The translations under genes and the position numbers were made by a program. A DNA stretch of 64,000 bases from NCBI GenBank assembly GCA_013399305.1, contig VXAI01000028.1, forward strand, positions 3,167,575 to 3,231,574, read 5' to 3'. Positions within the stretch are counted from its first letter, which is position 1. The number at the start of each line of letters is the position of its first letter. Under the pieces are notes generated by a model. It did no database searches. It was not told where the DNA came from and worked only from the letters and a program-made list of their open reading frames with translations. This DNA is from Rostratula benghalensis (lineage: Eukaryota > Chordata > Aves > Charadriiformes > Rostratulidae). This document shows, piece by piece, positions 1 to 12,500 of this stretch.

Positions 1-750
1 GGAAGCTTCTATGGTGATGCAGCCACTTACTGCCCTTAAACAAGGGTAACAAGAGAACACAGGGGTCCTTTGTTGGAGCCAGAATCCTTTTGCCTTCCCT
101 GAATATAGTTTATGTACTTGTTAAAATGTATCATTTGCAGAACTTATTTTGAGGAGAGCCTTGTCTTCCATTAGTTGTCTCCTTTTGCTTGTAAATGAGT
201 GCTTGAAACTAATCAGGTTGTTTCTGTCTGGAAAAAACGATGCAGCTTCTTTAGCTTTTTAAAAAATATTGCATTTCATTTTCCTGACATTTGTAATATG
301 AACACTGCTTTATATAAAAATGCAAGACTGCTACACTTCAGTTCTCTGCACATATCCCACGTAGGCATAGTACTTCTCTGTCAGTGCTTTATGAGGTTTT
401 TCAGATCATATTTTAAGAGTACCTGATTCATGTAGTATGAGGATAACCTGAAAAAAGAGCAAGGATAATATGTAGGTATTTCCTACTGTCATAAGGCATT
501 TCCATTTCCATCCCTTATGAATGTACATTCTTTTCTCCAGATCTGATTTGTCTAATGTTTTATGTGGTAAAATTGTGTGTAGGTCTGGGAGATGGGGTTC
601 ACATAATGCACACAGGTTACAAGGAAAACAGCAAGGAATAAAAATACTGCTCTTCTGAAAATAGCAGATGCCTTCTGTGAGGCAGAAGGAGTGAAGGGTT
701 TTGCATTGTAGCGTTATAAAAGTTGATTCAGCCTCATTAAGATGAATGGA

Positions 751-790
751 AAGACTCCCATTGATTTCAGTGGAGTTGAATCAGGCTCAT
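751..790. mobile_element. Fragment of an old amniote repeat (CCCATTGATTTCAGTGG core)
   Basis: The sequence actcccattgatttcagtgg followed by agttgaatcaggctcat resembles the centre of the old sauropsid palindromic repeats (CCCATTGACTTCAGTGGGAG, then TTGGATCAGGCCCAT). Only one side is recognisable. A similar but weaker core lies at 1403-1436. Confidence 0.45.
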
Positions 791-890
791 ATCCTCAATT
801 TAATGAAAAACATTATCCACATGACTCTCATTAACTCTGTTTGCAAAACAGACAGCAAGATCTGACTTCAGATTTCTTCCGAGACATACT

Positions 891-907
891 ATGATGATGA
901 TGATGAT
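891..907. repeat. Short (ATG)n repeat
   Basis: Five perfect ATG units plus AT. Short and probably not informative. Confidence 0.85.
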
Positions 908-1914
908 TATCCTGTAGAGCAGACAAATGTACCTCGTGTTCAGAAGAGGATAATTTACTGCCTGAATTCTGCCATATACTTTTTTCCCATTACACCTGCT
1001 TTCTGCTTAAGCTTGTTTCATGTGACGAAGGCATCTTTGGGACAGCTGCTCTGGAGCATCCATGTAAAACTCTAGATAGTGAGACGCTAATGCAGCCATC
1101 GTATTGTGGGTCAGAGAACCTCCCTGGCGGAGGGCTGTGCTGATGTGGGTTGCGGGAAAAGGCAAATGAGTCACTTGTTAATTTTTTCCTATCAGAAGAG
1201 TGACCAATGTGCACTTTTGGGAAAGCTCCTGTAATACTTCATTGTGATTTTTGTTTAGCGGTAGGAAATCTTGTTTCCCTTCAGTTTTTTTTTTAACCTT
1301 GACAACTCATTTACAAATTGTGACTTGCAACAAGAGGGCAAGATGCCAAGGTGTAACTGACTAACACAAAAGAAACAAAATTTGGGCAGACAATCTGAAG
1401 AACTTAATCCTATTGAAATCAGTGGTGTAATTCCCCTTGATCTTAGAGGTGCTATTATTTTTGCTTTTGGTTTCACCTGTTCCTTCAGATGGCCATGGAT
1501 CCTATGAAGTTACAGTATAGCCTAAGCCTCATCTTATTTGGTATTTTGTTTCAAGTCCTAATTTCTGCAGTCCCATAATCATGTAACAGTTAGATTTTTA
1601 ATATATAAGCTTGTTTAAAGATTTTCTTGGATCGCTGGACACAACTATAAAACAGGAGGTGGCATATACATGGAGCCCTGGATGTGTATTTTTTGGTGGT
1701 GATGGAGAATATACAAAACATTAATTTTTTGGGTTTTGCAGCTAATTTAAGTGACATTCTGGAAAGTTTAGAAGATGTGGCTTGCCATCTCTAAATACTG
1801 AGCTACAATTCCAAAAAGATTAAACGTCTTTGAAGATGGCAGAATCAACCAACACCATAGGTTTTATGACCTCAGTCTTTGCAGACACATACACACATGC
1901 AAAAGCCCCACAGT

Positions 1915-1955
1915 TGTTGGGGGTTTTTTGTTGTTTTGTTTGTTTGTTTTTTTGA
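1915..1955. repeat. T/G-rich tract with GTTT units
   Basis: G and T runs followed by gttgttttgtttgtttg and a short T run. This is low-complexity sequence without a recognisable parent element. Confidence 0.7.
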
Positions 1956-3228
1956 TGATGGATCTCTCAAGTGTCACAGGATATCTCAATTTATTTCTGT
2001 GAAGGGAGGAGGTACAATATGGGTTACATATCCATGTTTATTATTTTGAAGTGGTTGCCAAATGTTCTCTTCGAAGATGATACATACTAAGGAATTTCAT
2101 GCTTGTTTATGTATTTCTTTTAATGTTGATTTCCTCTGGGGCTTTTGTTTGTTTCATTTTTTGGGTCTTATGATGTGTGTGAGGTGAAGTGGGTTTGGAG
2201 TGTGGGAGTGGTTGTTTATTTTTCTTTTTTTTTTTTTTTTAACCCCCAAAAAGAAATAACTTCCTTTCCTCTCTTTTGGCTAAACAAAAAGCTTGCAGAG
2301 GCTAGGAGAAGTTGAAGCTGATGGTCCATGACATGCACCATTGGTTTAAATAAACCAGAAGTATTTTTTCATATATGTTTTTTAAATATGTGCCGTTAAC
2401 AATGAACCCCCAATTTGCTTTGGCTTGCCTGGTTGTGGGAAGATAAATGTGATTTCCTTTTTTGCAGAATTCATGGGTCGCCACATACTGTCATTTGCTG
2501 TATGTTACTAAAGATGAGTTCAAATGCTGGTTACAAGAGATTTGTGAGGAAATACATACTAATTCTGCAAAATAGCAACTGGAAGGAAATGAGCTGCTTT
2601 AAAGAAACAGAAAGGACAAAATAGTGTTAATTATCTTCTCATAGAAAATAGTCAGCATTAAAAGAGAATGTCTACTTAAGATCTTTATTTAAAATTGAAA
2701 TTGGCTTTTTCCTTGCCCTACCTGTTTTCCAAGTTCTGAAATAAACTTCATTCTCTTCTTGCTCCAAACCCCCCAAAATTACATAGAAATTGCAGGAGAG
2801 GGCAGGCACAGGAGATGGGTCTTTTAACAGCCTTGTCTTTCCGTCTCTTGCTCTCGGGTGCTGGTCAGTCAAAAGCTGTGCTTGCTACACCATGATGTGT
2901 AATGACATGCTAAATTAACCTGAGGCACTTCATTACGGTCAGGGTGAACATCCTGGGCCTGAAATAACAGTACATTTGGGTTTGTGTGAGGGAAGGAGGT
3001 TTTATTTGCATGGAGGGTCATTTGTGAAATCCTACCTTGCGCACACGAACCCAGCACAAGCTCTATGCAGCCATAATTTTTGGCAGAGAGCGTTAACTGC
3101 GGTGTATCGAGTGACATGAATGGTTGCCAGCAAATCTGTTTGGCTGCTGTAGCTGCTTTAAAGTGAAATTGAACCTCAGAGTATCGCCACCCAAATGGAA
3201 ACTCTGTAGCTGTTTAAGGTCTCCTTTT

Positions 3229-3251
3229 AAAAAAAAAAAAAAAAAAAAAAA
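3229..3251. repeat. 23-base A tract
   Basis: An uninterrupted run of 23 A, followed by GAAAAAGAAAAGG. It is one of the two longest homopolymers here. There is no recognisable retrocopy upstream and no obvious target-site duplication. Confidence 0.95.
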
Positions 3252-6200
3252 GAAAAAGAAAAGGCAAACCCATCTACCTCATCGAGCAAAGGCAGAGCAG
3301 GTGTCAAGAGGGCTGTTCACTGAGGACAGGAGAGGTCTATTGCTGGCATGAGGAGAGGGCATAGGGAGGGATTGCTCCTGGAGCAGACAGTTCCCAAGGA
3401 ACTTGTTGAGGAGAGGATGGGGAGGTGTGTGTGTGAAGGTAGTCTCCAGATGTGGATGGTGTGGAGCAGAATGTGCAGTGCCCTACTCACAGCTCAGCCT
3501 TAGGGGACCTTTCTGCTTCTGTGGGACAGGAATCTTTCCACTCCTCTGAGCAGAGCTACTGCTAGCCTGACCACTTCCACTCAATACTCCAGAAATGGGA
3601 ATATTAAGAGGGAGAGGAAACTACAGAAAGAGAGTGGCAGATAAATGGAAGCAGGAACTCCAGATTGCAAGCTGAAACGTTGTACTCTCCCACACATCCT
3701 CAGCACAGCTATTACACTCTGCAGAGTGCCAGGCTGTTACTGACAACAAATGTCTGTTTCTAAAATTCCCATCTAACCTTTTGAGGTTTTTTAGACCCTA
3801 CCCATATATAGGTTGGCATAGCATCTACTATTAATTCTGTAAATACATGCTTAATATTATGCTTATGTTTAGTGCTGACTTATAACAGCTCTTGTGTTTG
3901 TTAAGAAAAGAATGGCCTTGAAAATAGCACTTCTGTTGCTGATTTTAGAGCAAATTTTAACAAATATCTGAAGAAGCAGAAATAGAAATTAGGTCCTAAA
4001 TTTCCCCTTCCTTCTTGCCTATCGCTGTGGCCTAGAAGCCCTGCGCTGTGTTAGTGGTGTGCTGAGGGGAAAGCGTCTGTTAGCTGTCGTAATTAGCTAC
4101 GGTAGTAATTCCTAGCTCTCATTTTAAGGAGTGTATGGCTGAAAGTGTTGGCTGAACAGCTTTGGAAATTCAAACTCAAGGGAGTCTACTTGGACTTAAG
4201 AGCTGCTCTTGCCAGTGTTTTTGCATACTGAAAAAGCTGCTGCTTGGCTGCTGTGTGTGAGTGGTGCCTTTCACTTTCCACCGGTGAGGTTGGACCATGA
4301 ATGATGTCTCCACCTGCACTCAGATGACTTAGCTTAACCTGGTACTGCAAGAAGCCATCAGTAAATTGTGCATGACTGTCCCTTAAGTCCCGCAGGCAGA
4401 AGCAGAATCCACCAAGCAGTGCCACATGGGGACAGAGGACACTAGTGAGCAGCAATGACTAGCACAGGGAAAAGGCCAAGCAAGTGAGTCAGGCTGATGC
4501 TACATGGAGAAGTGCGTGCTTGTATTCGAACTGTTTTATGTGTTTTAAAAGGGACTTTTACAAGAGGTCACACTGTCACTTTTGTAAACGCATGAGCAAC
4601 TTAGAATAGACAAGCAGTGGCTTGGCAAGGTTAGGAAATGGCAAGCCTGAGGAGGGGATGCCAAGAAAGAAGACTTCTGGAGGGGCAAGAGGTGAGGGAT
4701 CAAGGGGAGTAAATCAAACAGGAGCTGCAGCAAGAGGTGAGCAGTTCCTGCCTGTGGAATTACAGGCAGCATCTTAGGTAGGGACATTGTTAGCCAGGAG
4801 GCAGGTCTGGTGGCTTCCAGAGCTGAGCAGGGAATTAAGGCTTTTTGACCCTTCACATTTCATCAACATTCAGCTTATCTGGAACAAGCTAGGAGTATTA
4901 TATTACCTTTTTGTTTTTAAACAAATTCAGAGACTTCTTAACTACAGAAAGCAAAATCTAAATGAAGGGAAATACTGGAATCTATCAGCTTCATATGTCA
5001 ACAAGAGCCTGCTCAAATACTTGTCTCTCCAGATTACGTTAACTTTTATTTCTCCCGTTGGAGTGGGACTGAGATCATCAGGTTATGTTGCCTGTGGATG
5101 CAGGGACAGGACTCGTGGGTGCTCTCAGTCAAGCTTTGAAGCATAACTGGCAGTCTGTGGGTGTGCAACAGCTTCTTTCCTGGAGAAGCCATGAGCTGTC
5201 CTGCCTGCCTGGAGTAGGTGCCTTGCAGCCCAGTTTAGCCGGAACATCAACCTGGTTCTGCCATGGTTTGAGGAGCTGCTCAGACTTGGCATCGGTGAGA
5301 CTCGCATGAATAAACTAGCAGTACATTTCCTTCCATCACCTGTTAAAGTTAGAAGAAGTAAATCTTGCACAGGGGTTCAGGAATCTGTAGTGCTACACTA
5401 GTCCATTCCCATGCTTGCTGAGGAGCAATTTTTTCTTCCAGTTTTGATTCCCATAATCCCTGCAGGAACACTGTATGGGGTATCGAAATGTGCTGCTGCT
5501 CTTGATTGCGTAGCAACAGAAAGCTATTTGTGTAGCTGTGTGTCACCCTGAAATGCTCAAGGTATGCAAAACCTGAGCAATATCTGACCCTTCATCCTTA
5601 GAAGGGATGTGCAAAGAAGTGTTAAAATAGGGCTTAAAAGCTATCCTTTGCTTTTTTAGTAGAGATGCATCTCGTAACAGAATGCATGCATTTTACTGTA
5701 TATAGCACACAGCAAAGCTCTATTACTGAAGCTTTTTTGCTCTACCGTTACTCATTTGCACTAATTCTTGTTGCTATCCTGGCTTAGAAAGAGGTGTTCA
5801 AAGTGCAGCTTTGCCAAAGCTCCTCTGTCCTCCAAGAGTCCTAGCAGGATAGGTAATTCACACAAGCTTATGTCTCAAAGGAATTATTTTTGGATGCCTT
5901 CCTCCATTAGCACTCCTAGTACTTATACCATTTATTCCAGGGGGAGTTGAGCAACTCCCACACTCAGTGCATTTGCAAATTCCAGCCTGAAGCTTACTCT
6001 TGTCACTGGCTAGAAGATGCATGCAGAAAGGAGCGTAGCGAGAGTGAAAGCAAGGGAGATGCATCAAGACATGGTTACTTGCAAAAAGCCTTAAAATCAA
6101 GTACAGACAGAGTGTGTTTCACATTGTGTATTTGATAGCAAAACTCACCCTCACTCCTCCTTTTCACCCTTTTGTAGAAAAACTTTTGGCTGTCCTCAGA

Positions 6201-6656
6201 GCAGAAGAGAGAAGCATGGATGTAGCTGGGCAATAAACTGTTATCTGCCTAAGCTGCCCTCAGCTAACCCGAGGGAAAGGTCAGAACCTGTGGCCATTAC
6301 ATGGATTTGGCATATGACAAACCCTATCAGTTTATTATAGATTTTTCATGTTAAAACTTTGTCAGCTGTAACTCCATAACCTTATGGTAGTTGAGCTGAG
6401 TCAAGCTGAGTTTAACTTTTGAACTTGGGGAGGCAGCAGGTCCGCGCTTACGTCAGGTCTTCAGACAGCAGCTGGTGCTGTCCCTCAGCCATGCTGTCTC
6501 TGTCACGGTGGTGCAGAGCTGGGGCTCTTTGTTCTAGCAGTTGGCTGAGATACCTCCTCACTGCTTGTCATTGGTATATTGCTTTTGGGCAGTGGACTTG
6601 TAGCCTTTATGCTCTTGGTCTGGACAGGAAAGAGGAGCTTGGCTGTAGGTATATGT

Positions 6657-6684
6657 ATTTTTATTATTATTGTTATTATTATTT
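6657..6684. repeat. (ATT)n microsatellite, one interruption
   Basis: ATT units on the + strand interrupted by a single TGTT; about nine units. Confidence 0.9.
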
Positions 6685-7660
6685 AAAAGGACAACATCAG
6701 TTTTAAAATATTTTTTTTTACACTTATCCAAAACATTTCACTTTTTTTTTTTAAAACAAGTAATACCTTAAAAATATTAACGTTATTTAGGTGTTTTTTT
6801 CCTGTTGATGTTTGGGATTTTTCAGCAGAGAAGTAGTTCTGGAAGTAGGTAACAAAATAATTTATGTTCTGCCAACCACTCATGCCACTGTCTCTTCCGT
6901 GGCCTCTTCTGCTTCTTCCTAGTCCTCAACGGTCCACCAGTCTAGGATTGTTCCCAAATCATTCCTGCAGTGCTGTGTAGAGTGTGGATAACAGCACCAT
7001 CCTGTTGCTCAGAGCAAATGCACCAAGAAGACAGAGATTTTGCAAGTGTGGGTCCAGGCATCTACCTGTGGCTATAGATGGGGCAAACAAAGGATGTTGA
7101 ATTACTGAATGAAACATGAAAAATGCATCTCAAGCCTGCACAGTGTTTTTTCAGTCCTAACTTGCCATGTACTTTCTGCTTAGAGAGAGATCTTGCAGAA
7201 GTGCAGTTAGGAATGTAATTTCATACTCACTAGTATTATTTTTCTCTCTTGTATCTGCATCACTTTGAATAATTATAGGTGAAGTCCTCTCTGGACTTGA
7301 TAATTGGACAGAGGTACTGCAGCAGAAACACACACACACAAAAAGCATAATTGTAAATAATGGATAATTGACTGGATCTGCCAAAAGTTGCAATAAAAAA
7401 AGTCTTGCCTTAGGTCAATTGTTCCTGGCATATAGATGAAAAAAAAAAAATGCAGTCAAGCAGTGTGCTGTATAATTTGAGCTCCTGTATATCAGCATTT
7501 GCCAGATAGTGTTGTGTGGGGTTTTTATTTTCCTTTTTTTTTTTTTCTTTGTGGATCTCATATTGATTCCAAAGGTAGTGAGAAACTTTTGAAAGCATTC
7601 AAACACGACAGATCACAGTCAGCTCTTCTGCATGTCATAGAAGTCCTACTTGCCTGTATG

Positions 7661-7697
7661 GGGTTTTTTGGTGGTTTTTTGGTTTTTTTTTTTTTTG
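7661..7697. repeat. T/G-rich tract ending in a 14-T run
   Basis: The sequence ggggttttttggtggtttttt is followed by GG and 14 T. It is the same class of tract as at 14769. Confidence 0.8.
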
Positions 7698-9093
7698 TTA
7701 TAAATAATACAATGTGGGGTAAAACAGGTAACCAAATTAACACTTACTCTTCGTCCTTCTCCTGAAAATCAATACTTTCATTTTACTGACTCTTACCAAA
7801 CCGGGCTTGTAGGTCACCCAGCAGGTTACATCTGAGCAGAGTGAGCAGCCACCATAAGAAGATTTCTGCCCAGTGGACCTCTGTCAGATTCTGTGCAAAC
7901 TGGGGTAGGGACTCTTCCCCCTTTACACCTCTTTAATCTGGCGCTATCCTGCAGCCAGTCCTTTTCTGTGACAGCCACAGCCCAAAGACCTGACTGCTTT
8001 CAGCTGCTTGCTGGGGCTGAATTTACATGGTGGAATCAAGTAGTTTTCTAATTAGAAGCTATTCTGGTATTTCTTAGATAGGAATCGGTGTTCAACTTCT
8101 GCTCAAACTCTTGATGTGTAATCCAAGGAGTCTCACTGACTGTGCAGGCTGTGCTGTGGATTAAGGCTATCATGACCTAGAGAAGATCTTGTAATTGTAC
8201 GTGCCTGTCCTCAGAGAGTAAGTGTGAAAAGAAGATTGTGATGCTGCAGAGCTAATTATAGATAACTATAAATACACTATTGAGAACCTTTTAAACTTTT
8301 TGGTTTATTGCTCTTGAGGAAGCCACTACTAAGTTTAGTAGACTGCGGTGAATTATTGACCTAACAAATTATAACCATGGACTACATTATGGTATTGACA
8401 TTGCAGATTTTACTGTTGTCTTCAGAAGTCATTACAGAATTTAATTCCAGGCACACGGAACTTTGAAATTTGCATTGGGTGGGATATTGACTCCATAATA
8501 TATGAGACCCGTTAACTGGCATGCATAGTAGACAATTTTTAAAATGCCTTCCATAAAAGCCATAGAAATTGCATAATAAATTCAAATCAGGTTTTTTGTC
8601 CATCTCCTTGTACTTAGGGAGCTATAAATGCAGATCTACAAAGGCCTATGGTGAGTGGCAGTTACTACTGTAATTTGTTGAAATAAATCTATAAATCCAT
8701 TTTCCTAACAGGTATCAGAAACAAGGTTCTTCTTTTTTTTTTTTTCTGTTTATATAGCCTTTAGCATTCTGGAAACAATCTAATTTTGAGGTTGGAAGGG
8801 AAGAGATACACTGAGTTGCTACATGCATGTAGAGAAGGGAGAAGTGATGATTCTACATGCCCACAGGACATGTTTTATTACCAAGTGCATGGACTTGTAG
8901 AGAAAGACGTGGGCTGCGTGTCTTTTAACAGCCTGGGAAACTGTCTGAAGGTTTGTGTCAAGTCCCAGCAGTAGTGAACTGAGGGCACAGTGCAAACACT
9001 CAAAGTGTGTGCCCTGGGTGGCAGCGTCCAAGATGTGCTTGCCCCATCAGTATGTACCATTCATACACAGGATGTATTTTCATGGGGTTTATG

Positions 9094-9116
9094 GAATAGC
9101 TCAAAAGGAGCTATTC
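9094..9116. other. Perfect hairpin, 9-base arms and 5-base loop
   Basis: The arms gaatagctc and gagctattc are exact reverse complements around the loop aaaag. No T run follows, and no known role can be assigned. Confidence 0.85.
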
Positions 9117-9558
9117 TGCTTCTGAAGTGAAACCATTTTTGCAGCAGCTGCCAAATGCAGAAACATGCTAAGAGGATCCTGGGGAGGGTTCCTGTATTCA
9201 GGGAAACTCTAGGAGGATATATGTAGCCAAAGTAAATGGTAATTCTCTTGCCCTTTCCAAAGTTTTCCTTTTAAATCCATTCAGGAAGGCAAGTCTTTCC
9301 TGTTCCTTCATACTGCCTGCCATTTGGTCTGCCTCGCACTTCTTCAGAAACAAAATTGATCTGGCAGTAGAGGATGTTGAGAAATACTCTCTGCCTTGCT
9401 GTTGTCTCTCCTTGGGATTTATAGCTGGGAGAAAGGATGTGTGTGGATTCCCGTCCCTATATGGCAAATACAGAAAAAACCAAGAAATGCCTCCAATATT
9501 TCTGAAATAAATAGAGTCACTGTGCCCAGATTGTGGTTCTATTTAACTGAATTTTGGA

Positions 9559-9569
9559 GGGGGGGGGGG
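9559..9569. repeat. 11-base G tract
   Basis: A run of 11 G inside ggagggggggggga. Homopolymer length may be a sequencing error. Confidence 0.85.
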
Positions 9570-12500
9570 AACAACTATAGACTATCAGTGGAATAATAAT
9601 GTTACATTATTTAGGCTTTTCCTTGATAATGGATCATTCAAAATCTTCTGAGAATCAGAGGTGAGCAATAATTTATGAGATGATCGAATGTAGATGCTGT
9701 CTCTGGGGCAATAAAAGTCCAGATCAGTTGATTTATTTGGTAAAGGTTAGACATGCTACTCAAATATTGATAGGATCTTTCTGAAGCACAAATTAGTTTG
9801 TTAAACATATAACAAAAATCATTCAAAATAATGAAAAAAATATTAAAATACCAGTCCTACTGGTGCTAAAACAGCTATGTGATCTGAAACATTTGGGCTT
9901 TCACAACACCTGATGATCTGTATTTGTCCTTCAGAGCCGTAATGACAAAGACATGCTGAACTACATAAAACAGCCCGTGGAAGAGGTCTGCCATCTTGGG
10001 CACGTACTTGTTCAAGAAATTAATCTCTTGTTCAATTTGGTTTGATACTGTATCTTAATTTGCTTTGCTGCTGCAATAATTGGCTGCAGTTTGTTTATCC
10101 ATAAGGACAGTTGCAATTGTAATTAGATGGTAATTTCAAGTTTAATAGAAAACTGTAACTCCTTCAGATTTTTAATTGGCCATGATATTCTGTTCTCCTT
10201 TAACTGAGGTGGGAAATGATCCCTTTGAAAAGGCTGAGACTACTGAGAGAGATTAAGCCTCTATCAACCTGGATAAAATCTTATTTTAAAGAACAGATAA
10301 ATACCATTAGAATTTAAGAGGCATTTCTGTATTGAAAAAGGTAAACTTGGATCTGGACTGACATGGAAAGCCAGGTCTTCATAGAAATTAAAGCTCTTCC
10401 AGCAAAATTTTGTGAATGAAAAATTGTATTTGCTTTAGGAGAGGGAACTGGCACACCATTACATCTTCAGATACCTACAGTCTAAGAGCTGTTGATAACG
10501 CAGGTTAGTGTTTAGAGTTAGGTTTGGAGGATCCTGGAGATTGTAATCCAGGCTGCAGAAGTAGTATAAAGTTTTACAACATCGTGTGTCTGCATCTGAG
10601 ATTTTCTTTGTTTTAGAAGAGGCAAATTTTGTAATAGGAATACATGTAGAAGATGTGGAAGACAGATAGTCACAAATTCCCCTGTTTTTTTCTTCCTTTG
10701 TTCTTACATTGATTGGTATGTTTACAGCAGAGCTCTTAAAACTCTTCATACATGGGAACAATATCAGAAGACAGTAAGAGCCATGATTATACTAGGAATT
10801 TTTCCAGTTGTGGTTTAGGGCGTATCAGCTGGTGCCATCAAAGAGTCATGGCCAAAAATGTCTTTTTTAAGTTTGGCGGTGCACTAGCTAATTGCTCTGC
10901 AAAAAATCTGCAGTGAAATTGCACAAACTTCTGTAATTCCATTGGCTTGGGTAAGTGAATAAGATTACTTAACACTTCATACATAATGGGAAAAAGTCTT
11001 CTGTGGTGGCGTAGTCTTGGATTCCCTTAGTCTTATTGACTAATACCTCCAACTCTGGTCCAGTGATGCCAAAACCAGGGTTACTGGAAAGCAGCTGTTT
11101 CACATACTGAAGGGTCATGCCAGGGTTTATGCACACTTTATACTTGCTTCTTACTGAGTAAAACATGTTCACTGTGGTCACCCTTAACCCTTCTGTGAGA
11201 AGCTTTGTTGATTTGCCACCAATTATTTAATTTAAAACACCCTGCAAAAAATAAAGGAACATTGTGAAATGTGGCCTGTACTTACTAGAGTTTGCCCATC
11301 AGTACCTGGGGAAAGGTCATGAGGACCTGAGAGTCTGGTTTAACTGACTAAACTACTTTTCACTGATTACACATAAAATCCAGGAGATACAGGCCTAGAA
11401 TCCTTTGTGTCCCTCTACATGCCATGTTTAATCTTGTAATTCCTGTGCAGGAACTTGGACTTACAAATAATAATAAAAATATCTCCAAATATAACCCTAA
11501 ATATCACAGTTGTCATCATAAAGCTGCAGGAGCTGACCACAAAACATAGAAATTTGACCTTCTAGCATGCTCCTGTTTATTTACTCTCCTTTGCCATGCG
11601 TCTTTTAATGGGCTTAGCTGGCAGACAGTTTCTAATTTTGAGTATCTTGTGTCATCATCCCTACTGTCCTGACTTACAGCCAGCCTAGCTATGTGTTATG
11701 GGAGGGATTTTCAAGGGTGACCAAGTTCCAATTAAAATCTCATCAGTAAAATGCCTGATCTGATGTGTGCATGGATTAAAATCACGGTAGGTGATTTCTC
11801 TAGTCCTAGCCTCTGCCCAAATGGCATTCTCTTTGCTCTCCTTAAATACATTTGTCTTCTTCCATTGCTGGTTTTCAACCTACCATTTTTCTGGAAAAAA
11901 AAACATTGTGCTTGCTGATTTTCTTCTGTTTACTTTCCATAACTGTTAAAGTTTCTTTGAAGATGTCAACAAAAATAGCTGTTTCTCAATCCATGCAATT
12001 ACTGAAAAAAAGCATCCATTTTCTAAGTCTGCCAGGCTTTTTTTTTTTTTTTCCCCTTCTTCTAACTAGCATGCTTTTACCCATTAATAGCACTTTGGTG
12101 TTATTCTAGAGGCAGCCTTGCCTGCTTTGAAAGACACACTGATTCTTACACTTGATTCTTCGTAATTTTATTACACGTGAAATTTCATTTAGAAAGAAAT
12201 GAGACACTTGTTAAGAGATTACTTAGGCTGCAAAATCAACCACTTAGAAGTTATGAAATGCTAGAATGAACTTCATTTTGGTTTCCTTACAGGTTTTGAG
12301 ATTAATAATATGAATATATATTCTCCATTATTTTTTATAATCCTTATATACAAATTGAGAATTTCTGTGTTCTAGTTTCTCCAAACTTCTGTATTTTCTT
12401 TTTCCCATAACTGTATTTTCACAGAGAAAATACAGCAAGAGAATGTGGAAAGAGACAACTTGTTTGACTTAAAATCTATAGGTATTTCTCTAAGCAGGAA

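Noticed and set aside
1403..1436. Core resembling the old palindromic repeat (cctattgaaatcagtggtg)
   Set aside because: The match is too short and too diverged to list as an element.
3229..3251. Poly-A tract as the tail of a processed pseudogene
   Set aside because: The sequence upstream has no coding similarity or polyadenylation signal at the right distance, and no target-site duplication is visible.
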